From Rhodeus uyekii (Eukaryota; Chordata; Actinopteri; Cypriniformes; Acheilognathidae), in assembly GCA_037043235.1 (NCBI GenBank), contig JAWRVZ010000014.1, positions 1,612,001 through 1,676,000 of the forward strand: DNA of 64,000 nt, written 5' to 3'. Positions 34,550-45,000 of the stretch are shown here, piece after piece. The translations under genes and the position numbers were made by a program. Under the pieces are notes generated by a model, which saw only the letters and a program-made list of their open reading frames with translations, was not told where the DNA came from and did not search any database. Numbering within the stretch: position 1 is the first letter of the stretch; each line of letters opens with the position of its first letter.

Positions 34550-36178
34550 AGGATAGCCCATCGTTTCAGCGACAGCAGAGACACAAGGAGCCTGTGGCAG
34601 GGGATTCAGACCCTCACGGACTACAAACCCCCTGCACGGACGTGTGACAGCTCCACACCCCTTCTAAATGAGCTGAACACTTTCTTCGCTCGCTTTGAAG
34701 CACACAACAGCACCACTGCACAGAAGTCACCACCTCCTCCCGATGACCAGATGTTGTCACTGCCCAGGGACAGCGTGAGAAGATCCCTCAGCAGGGTCAA
34801 CGCACGCAAAGCTCCAGGTCCTGACAACATTCCTGGACGTGTATTGAGGGACTGTGCAGAGGAACTCACCGATGTCTTCACAGCCATCTTCAACATCTCA
34901 CTGAGTCAAGCTGTTGTCCCCACCTGCTTCAAAGCGACCACCATCATTCCAGTCCCAAAGAATTCATCTCCATCCGGCTTCAATGACTACCGCCCAGTCG
35001 AACTTACCCCCATCCTTATGAAGTGCTTTGAGCGGCCAGTCATGCACCACATTAAATCTGTCCTCCCCCCCTCCCTGGACCCCTACCAATTTGCATACCG
35101 GTCAAAACGCTCGACCGATGATGCCATCACCACTGCCATCCACTCAGCACTCACGCACCTGGACAATAAAGACACTTATGTCAGAATGCTGTTCATAGAC
35201 TTTAGTTCAGCATTCAATACAATCATCCCCCAACAGCTCACTCACAAACTGTCTCAGCTGGGACTCAGCACTTCACTGTGCAACTGGTTGCTGGACTTCC
35301 TGACAGGAAGACCTCAGGCAGTACGGGTCGGCAGCAACACTTCCAGCACCATCATCATGAACACTGGAACCCCCCAGGGTTGTGTGTTGAGCCCACTCCT
35401 CTTCACTCTGCTTACACACGACTGCACACCCACACACAACAGCAATTTAATAATCAAATTTGCGGACGACACGACTGTAGTTGGTCTCATTAGCAACGGC
35501 GATGAGACAAACTTCAGGAGTGAGGTGAGCCGCCTGGCCAGGTGGTGCGGCGACAACAATCTCTCTCTGAACGTGAAGAAGACGAAGGAGATTGTTGTTG
35601 ACTTCAGAAGAATGCACACCCAGCATGCTCCTCTGACTATCAACGGTGCGACCGTGGAAAGGGTGAGGAGTACCAAATTTCTGGGTGTTCATATCACGGA
35701 AGACCTCTCCTGGATCACCAACACCACAGCACTGATTAAGAAATCGCAGCAGCGACTATACTTCCTCCGTAAGCTGAGAAGAGCCGGAGCCTCAGCCCCC
35801 ATCATGCGCACCTTCTACAGAGGCACCATCGAGAGCATTCTGACCAGCTGCATCACTGTGTGGTACGGCGCCTGCAACGCATCCTGCCGCAAGGCACTGC
35901 AGCGCATAGTGAGAGCACCTGAGAAGATCGTTGGTGTCTCTCTCCCACCCCTCCAGGACATCTATAACACCCGCCTCTCCCGAAAAGCCCTTGCTATTGC
36001 TAGGGACCCCACCCACCCATCCCACAGCCTCTTCAGTCTGCTGCCATCAGGGAGGAGACTACGCAGTCTCCAGGCACGGACCAACAGACTGAAGGACAGC
36101 TTCATACCCCAAGCTGTCAGGGCATTGAACTCTCTCCCGACTCTGCCCCCTCTCCCCTCTTCTGCACCAAGGACCTGA
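34550..36178 (+). CDS. LINE reverse transcriptase, open over the whole copied length
   Basis: The frame is open from the truncation point to the stop at 36178, about 542 residues, although the first ATG is at 34751. It contains RSLWQGIQTLTDYK, NARKAPGPDNIPGR (fingers), NDYRPVELTPILMKCFER, MLFIDFSSAFNTI (first catalytic Asp), GTPQGCVLSPLLF and KFADDTTVVG (catalytic Asp pair), then the thumb and the C-terminal Cys-poor region (SCITVWYGAC, LLPSGRRLRS). All RT active-site residues are present. The endonuclease is absent through 5' truncation, so it is not mobile by itself and has no promoter of its own. It resembles Maui/L2 and Rex1-type RTs; I assign it to the Jockey supergroup only. Confidence 0.88.
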   Translation, partial: RIAHRFSDSRDTRSLWQGIQTLTDYKPPARTCDSSTPLLNELNTFFARFEAHNSTTAQKSPPPPDDQMLSLPRDSVRRSLSRVNARKAPGPDNIPGRVLRDCAEELTDVFTAIFNISLSQAVVPTCFKATTIIPVPKNSSPSGFNDYRPVELTPILMKCFERPVMHHIKSVLPPSLDPYQFAYRSKRSTDDAITTAIHSALTHLDNKDTYVRMLFIDFSSAFNTIIPQQLTHKLSQLGLSTSLCNWLLDFLTGRPQAVRVGSNTSSTIIMNTGTPQGCVLSPLLFTLLTHDCTPTHNSNLIIKFADDTTVVGLISNGDETNFRSEVSRLARWCGDNNLSLNVKKTKEIVVDFRRMHTQHAPLTINGATVERVRSTKFLGVHITEDLSWITNTTALIKKSQQRLYFLRKLRRAGASAPIMRTFYRGTIESILTSCITVWYGACNASCRKALQRIVRAPEKIVGVSLPPLQDIYNTRLSRKALAIARDPTHPSHSLFSLLPSGRRLRSLQARTNRLKDSFIPQAVRALNSLPTLPPLPSSAPRT

Positions 36179-36559
36179 TCTCTGAATCCCCCCCCACCCC
36201 CTACCCACCATCAGATATTCTCTTATTCATCCACCTCATTATGTTGTCCTTGCATTTCTCTCCTATTACATTTGCACTGCCTTAATTTGTAATTTGCACT
36301 ATTACTATTTACTATTGTTTGCACTATTTGCCATCGCCACTTTACCTCCATAACTCACTTTATCCATCTAGTTTAATTTTATTGTATTTTATCTTCATCT
36401 TCTGTTGTTGTTGTTGTTGTTACTGTTACTGTTAAATTATTGTTATTGTTAACTGTATTCGCCTTGGGTCTGAGAGTAACGGAATTTCAATTCTCTATAT
36501 GTATGCACTGTATATATTGCAGAATTGACAATAAAGCTGACTTTGACTTTGACTTTGAC
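34550..36559 (+). mobile_element. Young 5'-truncated L2-like LINE with TCAAGG duplication
   Basis: TCAAGG at 34544-34549 and 36560-36565 flanks the copy, and the Tc1 sequence reads on continuously (GCAAAGCAGTAATCAAGG, then CAAAAGGTGGCTACTTTGAA). The 5' end is truncated within ORF2. The 3' UTR (36179-36530) has a GTT microsatellite (36406-36420), and the tail is four TTTGAC units after AATAAAGC. The intact frame shows it is younger than the LINE at 3441. Confidence 0.92.
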
Positions 36560-36763
36560 TCAAGGCAAAAGGTGGCTACTTTGAAGAACCTAGAGTCTGG
36601 AATATTTTCAGTTGTTTCTCACTTTTTTGTTATGTATATAATTGCACATGTGTTAATTCATAGTTTTGATGCCTTCAGTGTGAATCTACAATTTTCATAG
36701 TCATGAAAATAAAGAAAACTCTTTGAATGAGAAGGTGTGTCCAAACTTTTGGTCTGTACTGTA

Positions 36764-37449
36764 TATATATATGTACTATATTTTAATTATCAACTATATA
36801 ATATAGAATTACTTAAACATGTTATATCACTTAAATAATTTCTTAGAAATAATTAATTAGTAAACAACTCATATATTTATTATATTTTCAAATGTACTAT
36901 ACTTTTAGTATTATTATTAAGTAGATTTTACTTATTAATTTATTCTTATTAATAATTATTTTTTTAATTTAATAAACTTTTAGTATTATTATCAAGTTGT
37001 TTTTACTTATTAATTTATTCTTATTAATAATTATTATTACTTTGTTAGTAGCTTGGCGTTTGTTTAATCCTGTTAGTTAGAGGCCAAAAAAAGAGAGTTG
37101 CATTTATGATTTTGCCCACTGGGGGGAGAACGTCACTCTCTGTTAGTAAATTTGTTACTACCTACCTACCAAACGAAATGCTAAGTCTTTGAACGATTGA
37201 TTCAATGAATAAATCATTGAATGATTTATGTAACCTATCTGCCTATTACACGTGACTAAGGAGAAAATCAAATATTTAATCTACAAATTAAATGAACTAA
37301 AATATGATCATTTCGAGCAGAAATGAGGACTGCGTCGGGTCTTCAGTAGACATAAACGAATCTTGGTTGACTATCTAATGAAACAGATTAATTTTATAAT
37401 TCTAGCTGTCTGTATTCCAGTCAGTGCCATTACACATACACATGTGTAG
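36764..37449. other. AT-rich sequence without recognisable gene
   Basis: Low-complexity A/T sequence with local near-duplicate stretches (TTTTAGTATTATTAT and TTATTAATTTATTCTTATTA at about 36900-37030, about 70-85 bp apart). No gene is seen. Confidence 0.6.
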
Positions 37450-38031
37450 CCCGTGGCGAATGACGCCCAGGTTCAGCTCCCCCTCTCTGGATCTAATAGG
37501 TGGAGCTTGATCTAGTCCAGCTCCCCCTATATATACTTAATGAGTAGAGTTATGTTTAGCAAAAGCGTTACTGTTGGGCAGGGGTGCGGTTGGACCGTCT
37601 GGTTCCCCGGCCATTGCGTCCAGCTCCGCGTCGCTGGACGTCAAGCTCCACCCACCGCTCTGCAATGAGCAGCCTGTCGCCCGTCGTGCTCTTGCACCAC
37701 TAGAGGCCAGCTGGTGTGCTTTTATGAAGAGAGGGGCGACCCACGCACGTCCTTATGATCGGCTGATTGGTCGAGCACTGAATCTGGGCAGGACAGGAAA
37801 CGAGAAGCACAGCAATCTCCGTTCTCCGGGAGAGAGAATGGGAGAGGAAACCGAAATGTGTCAATAGGAGACTGGAAGGATTGAGTCGGGCAAATTAATT
37901 TTTTGCCCTCTTGGTGTATATATACGGCGATATTCACCGCCAGGGACGTGGGATATTTACCTTTAGTACTCTTATAAGTAATTTTCGGCTGCTTTCGATA
38001 CATAGAAGAATTGCAGAGCTGTTTACCGCTG
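37450..38031 (+). promoter_or_regulatory. Probable CpG-rich TATA promoter with non-coding first exon
   Basis: GC content and CpG density rise sharply compared with both flanks. A CTCF-like site CCACTAGAGGCCAG lies at 37697-37710 (one mismatch to the core CCACTAGAGGGCAG). TATATATAC lies at 37916-37924; 30 bp on, transcription could begin near 37950. A good donor CCGCTG|GTAAGTGG at 38031/38032 would end a first exon of about 85 bp with no long frame. This looks like the start of a plus-strand host gene whose coding exons lie beyond what I could recognise. There is no repeat signature. It is an inference from base composition and motifs. Confidence 0.4.
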
Positions 38032-40960
38032 GTAAGTGGCCACTATTATTTCATCTTATTTCTGAGACTCTTGCACATATTCAGGCTTTAACTTGTGCAG
38101 AGTTCTATTAAAAGTGGGGTTACGTTAGGAAAGAGCTGGGGATAGCTAAGATCCCACTCCAAAGAAACTGGCTCCGTTATTGGCTGTCTGCTGTTTTTTT
38201 TTTTTTTTTGTCCTTATGGGAAAATTGCTTGGACAAAAAGGCATGGAGCGTGTTAAAGAAAGGGATCCAATTCATCTTTGTCATTTGACAATGGGACGGT
38301 TCCCACGTGCACAAATGCACTCCATCATCAGTCAATGAATTTTGCTGACCGGGTCGTGGTTAGTTTGCAGAACTGTACAAGCTTGTATGATTGTACGCGT
38401 TTGAATTCATCAGCCTCTGGTAGTTCTGGGTGTGTGGGCGAGTATATGTACAGTGACCAACGGATGCTCTGTCATTTTATCATGTTACATTTATTCACCA
38501 ACAACACCGGAGAATAAAAAGTCCGTCACGTGTTCTCATAAAACGCTGTACTGTATGTTGGCTTGATTCTGGGTGTGTTCAAAACATACGCCCATAAATT
38601 TCATGCCCCCTTCGCCCCAGGTCGGTGAATGGAGCTGTTCTTTCCACGCGCTGTAATAATGCTACCATCTCTGCGCTTTAAAATGAATATCACTTCAAGC
38701 AATGTTGTCAGCCCTGGTCTCCACCCAATCGACCCCGAAGGCTAGCATGCAATTCTATAAAACCATACACCTCCTTTCGATTATTATAAAGGCTTCATAA
38801 ATAAATGAAAGCAGTTTATTGATTTTAGTGGGGGAAAGTGGAGTCTATGAAAATATTTCCGGTATGATTAACCGTCTTTTATTTGCGTGTCTCGTGTGCT
38901 CTAGGCCTTCGTGTCCAGTCTGTCTTCATTGTCTTGCTACAGTCACTCAGGCCATAAATGTTTTTGTTACACGTCCGTTTTCAACATCGTTCTTAATGTA
39001 ATTCCTCGCCCATATCCACAAATGGCCATTTAATTGGAACCATGTTATGTCCATGTTCCTATTAAAGTAGGGGTTAAGATAATTGATGTTTTTCCTCAGA
39101 AGAATACTCTGTTATCTTTTAGAATATGTTAAACGTATAAACATATGTCCCTTTGTTTTCTTACCTGTGTCATGAGAAGGGGGGAATTACTTGAAGACCT
39201 GTATTTTTGTGGATATTCTTTGAGATGTTATTGTTCATAGACACATCTCAATTTTTATAGTTTTAAGTTTACTTATGAGCTTTTGGAATATGTAGTCAGT
39301 ATAGTTGTGTAGTAAATGACACACTATAAGCTTATACATGCATGTAGGACTAAAGAATGCATTGTGATGATTCATTGAGGGGTGTCCATGCTCTTCAGGT
39401 GATTCTGCTTCAAATAAAAGTCCATGTAGCAAGAGGTTGATTCATAACAAGATTTTATGTATTTTTCAATAAGTTTTAGTGACACTTTCTGTCTTTTTTT
39501 TTACTCTGTGCTCCATAGTTTGCTCTTGTTGCTCTTTGTCAGATGAGTTGTAGTCAACCATCAACATCCTTCATAGGGTAAAAGGTGGGATGTTGTCTTT
39601 GAATTGTTGACCTCAAGAAAAGGAGTGCTTAGTCCATGTTTTCCCCATTTTCCTCAGTTCCTTGCTCATTGAGCAAGGAAGGGAATGCATGGTCCTCTGG
39701 GCATGAGTGTGGACAAAGCCGTTTGTATGAAAAAAACAGCTGTTGCTAATGCATCTCAACAAGACAAAGATCTAAGTCCTATGTGTGAGATCTGTTTGAC
39801 TAAACATGCTTTTACAGTTAATTTCAAATTTGGTGGAGATAATCCAGCTATGCATGGGACACTTTTATATACAGTATATAATTTCCAGTTTCTGACAGCT
39901 AAATTTCTTTAAAAAAACTTTTGCATGTTTTTAATGACTTATTATTATTTGTTGATCTTTAAAGAAAATAATTTAATAAATAATCTGAATTTAAATAAAA
40001 ATTACTTTGAGTAATGATCTCAGAACTGCACTTTGTTTTCCAAGAGCTCGGGCCACACAAAAGACTCAGATGTTAGTTGGTGTTATTTTACCAAAGCTCC
40101 CCCACAGAAAAGGGGGCAAACCTTCAAAGAGAACCATAACCCTCCGTGAAACAGTCACCAGGGAAAGTGAAACTAGATAGGTCCTAAGCAACTACAAGGA
40201 ACCGCAATGGAGCACCTGGAGTCCAGCAAATGCCCTGCTGGTATAAATGCTTGGCACCGGTCATTAGGTGCACTTGGCCCTTGGCTTTCATGCTTATTAT
40301 CGCCATACTCTTTGCACACAGTTGCCTCTGATTTCCAACAAGTAATTTGCCAAACTTTAACTCCCAAATAGAACTGTTTAAGAAACTAAGGGAGACCGGT
40401 TTAGCAGAAAGTGCACAGAAAAACAGAGTTCAATACATAAAAACATAATATTTAGTTTTTCATATTTAAAGCAATATCATGTAAATTCACTTCATGTTTC
40501 TTTGATTCTTTGTTCTTTGTGCAAGTATGTTTTAAAAGAACAGTGTTGTGTGTGCCTGACTTAGTTTTAAACTAATTGAACCTTCCTTAAACTATCAGTC
40601 TCATTTTATTGTCCACTTATTAAAAAAATTGCTTCAGGAGAAGAATTCAATCTTAATTTACAGTGTAACTGTGAAGAAATCCAATTCACTCAGGCTTTAT
40701 ACATTACCTTTATGTGCAGAGCAGATTACCGTAAGATACACATTAGATTCATCTTCATTAATAGATTCAGTGTGTAATTGCATAGAAATCATGGTATTAG
40801 TCCTAAATGCATAGTTTAAACAAATTATTGCGGTTAAAGCATGTGTGAAGAGGTACAAGTTTAAGCATTATAAATATTAACATTATGCATTTCAATAAAA
40901 CTGCTTTGTTGTGTGTTGTGACCTTGGGTATACACACACACTTAAATACCCAAAAGTGGG
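38032..40960. other. Unique-looking sequence, no exon recognised
   Basis: If the promoter at 37450-38031 is real, this is its first intron. CpG content stays raised to about 38700. I see no mobile-element termini and no frame with a domain. Confidence 0.45.
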
Positions 40961-40970
40961 ACCTTGGGTA

Positions 40971-41012
40971 TTTGGTTAGCACGAGGGTATTGTGACCCTC
41001 ATGCTAACCAAA
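40971..41012. repeat. Near-perfect hairpin, 18-bp arms
   Basis: TTTGGTTAGCACGAGGGT (40971-40988) pairs with 40995-41012 with one mismatch and a 6-base loop. The phrase ACCTTGGGTAT occurs twice just upstream (40921 and 40961). It adjoins the RTE-like fragment that starts near 41036. Confidence 0.85.
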
Positions 41013-41035
41013 TAAACTTTGGTTTACAACTGGCA

Positions 41036-41700
41036 TACTTGATCTTTGTGACAAGCTTCGAGAGTTAAAAAAGAAGTCGTCAGAAGTAGAAGAAGCAAAA
41101 CAATACAGGAAAATCAACCAGGTTATCAAGAAAAGCATGAAAAAGGAAATGGAGACATGGATTAAAAACCAGTGTAGAGCTATAGAAAACAATCTATAGA
41201 AAAATAATAGCAAAAAAGCATATCAACTGGTGAAAGACCTGACCAGTGTAAAACAAGGATGCTTCTCCACCATTCAAGATATGGGAGGGAAATGTTTTAA
41301 AGAAGAACAAGACATTGTTAATAGATGGACAGAATACTGCTCGCAGACAACATGGACTCATAGTAACTCTCCCGAAAAAAGGCAATTTGCAGCAATGTCA
41401 GAACTATCGTATGATCAGTCTTGTATGCCATCCAAGCAAAGTCTTGCTAAAAGTCATATTAAACAGACTGAAGCCGCAGGCAGAGGAAATCAAAGCTGAA
41501 GAACAGGCAGGCTTCAGACCAGGGCGAAGCACAACTGAACAGATTTTCAGAGAATACTATGTGAGAAATACCTCCAGCACCAACAAGACCTTTATCTTGT
41601 CTTTATAGATTAATAAGGCGTTTGACAGGGTATGGCATGCAGCCCTTTGGTCCACCATGAAGTTGTACAACATCAATGCCAACCTGATACAAGAAAGTAT
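41036..41700 (+). pseudogene. RTE-like LINE reverse transcriptase fragment
   Basis: Translation across frames gives KLRELKKKSSEVEEAKQYRK, then KKAYQLVKDLTSVKQG, IQDMGGKCFKEEQDIVNRWT and EYCS (linker after the endonuclease), and then ILNRLKPQAEEIKAEEQAGF, RPGRSTTEQIF and KAFDRVWHAAL of the RT, with its first catalytic Asp region (FIDINKAFD-like). It stops before the second Asp pair. A stop near 41198 and frame changes near 41360 and 41610 inactivate it. The phrase QAEEIxAEEQAGFRxGRSTTEQIF is typical of RTE/RTE-X LINEs, unlike the L2-type LINEs elsewhere here. Confidence 0.72.
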
Positions 41701-41727
41701 GCAATGTATGAACCACCATATACAAAT

Positions 41728-42011
41728 ATGTTATGACTGTTTACGCTGTGAGTGAAATTGTATTTGTAATGTTGGAGGTTAATAATAATTAAAGGTTTGT
41801 ATCAAAAATCGAAAGTGTTTTTATTGTATACTGTTAAATATCTGCTGTTAGTTGGTGCACATATGCCTTTTGTTGTTAGCAAACATACAATGTATGTACA
41901 TTTTTATAGCATGCCGATCGCTTCATCTAATAAATAGATATATTGGGTGTAGGTTATCTCACTAAACGGTTATCTCAACATAACCGACATCGACATAACC
42001 GAACTCCACTG
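41728..42011. mobile_element. Tigger-like MITE, one half only
   Basis: It matches the right half of the copy at 56829-57544 (ATGTTATGACTG, GTTAGTTGGTGCACATATGC, AGCATGCCGATCGCTTCATC) and ends with GAACTCCACTG followed by TA. The left half is missing and the sequence abuts the RTE-like fragment. Confidence 0.78.
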
Positions 42012-42013
42012 TA

Positions 42014-45000
42014 TTTATTTATTTTTTCAACGGTGTTTCAGACTACTTTTTACCCCTAAGCAAAAAAGAAAAAAAAACCTTTATTGTGACTATATCTGAG
42101 GCTTTTGTCTTGTTTCAGGTAATTCACTGCTGATTCACACAATGTGGCTTTGGAAAAGCTTGTTGTTATATGTGACATGCTGAAATCCTAAAGAATGCTA
42201 ATTTTTCCCATAAAAAGCTTCTCAAGATTGAGAAACAGAAAATCTGAAAACACAAACAGTTTAATTGGTAATGATGTGTTTGTCCAACCCATTTTGAAAT
42301 TCATTAGTAAACTTGCTAGTCTGGCAAGAACAAATGAAGTGGCTCATTTCCCAGATTCTGAACTTTCTCTTCCATCTGTGTCCCAATGATGTTTGACCTC
42401 TCATGACATTAGTGATCTCACCATGACGACAGCTCTACTTCAACCAGCTGGAAAAGATATAACTGGGTGTTCTTCTTTCGCTCAGAACTGAATTTTCTTT
42501 TAGAGTAAGAGAGGGAAGACATACTGAAGAAATATACTGTTTGAATTAAAAGAAGAGGTAATTAAATGAATTGAGAATGCATCGACTACAGAATCTCATT
42601 GGCTTTTCTGGCATGATGTCATTTATTTAAAAGTGTCCTGAAATCTGAGAGCAAATGAATGTGAGGAACGAGATAGATCAGAGCATATCCGGTCACTGCT
42701 ATGTGAATTGTCAGCCCTCATGGAGTTATTTATTTACTGCTAAATTGTTTATATTTGTGATTTATTGTTGCCTATTTTTGCTGCACATTCAAATATGTTT
42801 ACGTCTTATCCTCTTGAAAATACAGCTGTCATCTGAAAACAGTGAATTTATATTTTGCTCTGAACTCTCTGCTCCATGGTACCAGCGGTATACCAGTATC
42901 TAATCTATTGTAATTAGTAAGAACTCCTTTTTTAGCTAGCTATAAATGTAAAGTTATTCTGCAAATACTTATTTTAGTAAAATAAAAATGTGATACTGGA
43001 CTGTGGCTATAAGAGACCTGAATGAATTCAGAATTGTAAATAACTTTTCAAACTATAGTATCTCAAAAGAGGTTTTATTTTTATGCATTTCAGCACTTTA
43101 GTAAGCTCAACTGCTATGAAGCTCATGCTTCACTCTGGGTACTGTGTAACATAGTGGAGCATGGGAAGGAGGTTACAGCAATGTACATAAACAATTCAGG
43201 GTCATTCAGATTATTTGAGCTTGCATAACATGTGGGCACTGATGGTTGAAGGTCCCTTTATTGTTTGCTGACTTTTCTTGCTAGGCTTGTGTGTCCCTGT
43301 AATGGAGTTAGAAATGTTCCCAGTCATCTAATCTTATTGGTTTCTTGCTTTTCCTCAGACAAAATTGGTTTCACAGATAAAGACTACTTCTACTTTAGAT
43401 CTAAGCTAATTACACCTAGTCCAAACCTAAGTATTCTGCCATTTATGGTTTCCATTGAAATAGACATTTAGAAAGCAGGCTCTATTGGAGTGGTTCAGAT
43501 TTGAGGATGCAGATTGTGAATTTTTGGAAAGTCCTGAACCTGTTAATAAGAGCTTCTACTCCCTCTGTTTGTCACACCACACAGACTCTTAGTTTATTTT
43601 CATTGTCTCTTTGTCTGAGTTTTTCCGCCACTCATTAACCACCATGTGCACCATGTACATGCATTTTAGCTTTGTCACATTTCATCTTTGTCATTTCCTT
43701 CAGCACATGTCACTCATTTTCAGTTGTAATTGGTCCGGTCTATGTTGTGTTAGCATCTTGTCGTCTGTGTTCTCTGTTGGATTTAAAGAACTACTATTGA
43801 ACTTTATTACCGACTTTGTGTCTGTCTTCACCAGTCTGTCTGTCCTTTGTTAACGCTGTTTGGGGGGGCGAGACAAAGTTGCTAAGTTGGCAACTGAAGT
43901 GTTTTTATTTTCGGGAGCTACCGGGACAGTGATAAAGGTCGACGTTTTTATTTTCGGGAGCTACCGGGATCGACGGATTGGTGACCACTGTTTTAAACAG
44001 TTGCCTTTATTGTTACAGTTACTTGCATTTATTCAGCAGGATCTGCACTGGGATGGTGGTCAAGTTCATGACGACTCAGAGTCTTACTCAGACAGTGTAT
44101 GAGTCAAGGATTGGGTTTGTCAGTGTCACAGGCTTAGTAGGTTTAGACCCCTTACATGAATTCAATTAATGATGAGTAGGCAGTGCTTAATGTCTTACAC
44201 ATATTTTCTTGGTATCTTCATAATAAAACAACCATTATGGCTGTTTTATTGTGTTGCTGATTTCAGTTACATTCCCATGTGTCAGACAGGAAATTCTCAA
44301 GCCTGTTTCCAGGTCAGCCTCTCTTTTTGGCACTGTGCAGTTCTTTTTTGCCGCCAGGGGCATCACTAGGCCCTTTTTAGGTGGGCTTCAGCGATTGTGT
44401 CTCTTCAGAAGGCTTGGATTAAACCTCTTAGTTATTGCAGAGTATGTTTACACAACTTTTTTTTTTGTTTGTTTTTTTTGGAGGGACAGAAATCTGTCAG
44501 GTTTTATTAAAAATGTCTTTGTGTTTAAAAGATGAATGAAAGGGTTAATGGTGATGACAGAATTGTATTTTTTTTTTTGGTGAACTATCACTTTAATGAA
44601 GCACTGTATAGTCACGCTGATTTGGGGTTCATCTGACCCTGACTAAACCTTGTTTATTGTGAACAAAAGACATTCTTGTGGATGAACACTGGACAAAACT
44701 TAATTATAATAAAAGAAAACAACAAAACCCAATAGAACAAAAGAGTAAATAAAGTACCACTGCTAAAATTGTAAATGTTAAAACAAAATAAATTAGTCAA
44801 CCTTTATTATTCGATTACTAGGCAGTTGTGAGATGTAGCTTTGGTCACAAGTTTCCAGCTGGTTTTCCTTAAAGTTGTGCGGAGAGAAGTCCAAAGAGTA
44901 GTGGACTCACAGCAGCCAGTATCAAAATCTGGAAAGACTTAAGCAAAATTATGGTAAGCTGTCTTTTCTGGCAGGTACATAAAACAGTATGGCAAGTGGT

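Larger units (their letters stand above)
31977..36761 (-). mobile_element. Tc1-like transposon interrupted by an LTR element and a LINE
   Basis: The ends are long inverted repeats starting CAGTACAGACCAAAAGTTTG on the left, with the complement at 36761. They are flanked by TA and share over 120 bp (GACACACCTTCTCATTCAAA, GAAGGCATCAAAACTATGAA). The element's own sequence is only about 31977-32109, 33906-34549 and 36560-36761. Transposase lies on the minus strand. The first insertion is the gag-only LTR element (32110-33905), which has also replaced the transposase C-terminus. The second is the LINE at 34550-36559 with duplication TCAAGG. Confidence 0.85.
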
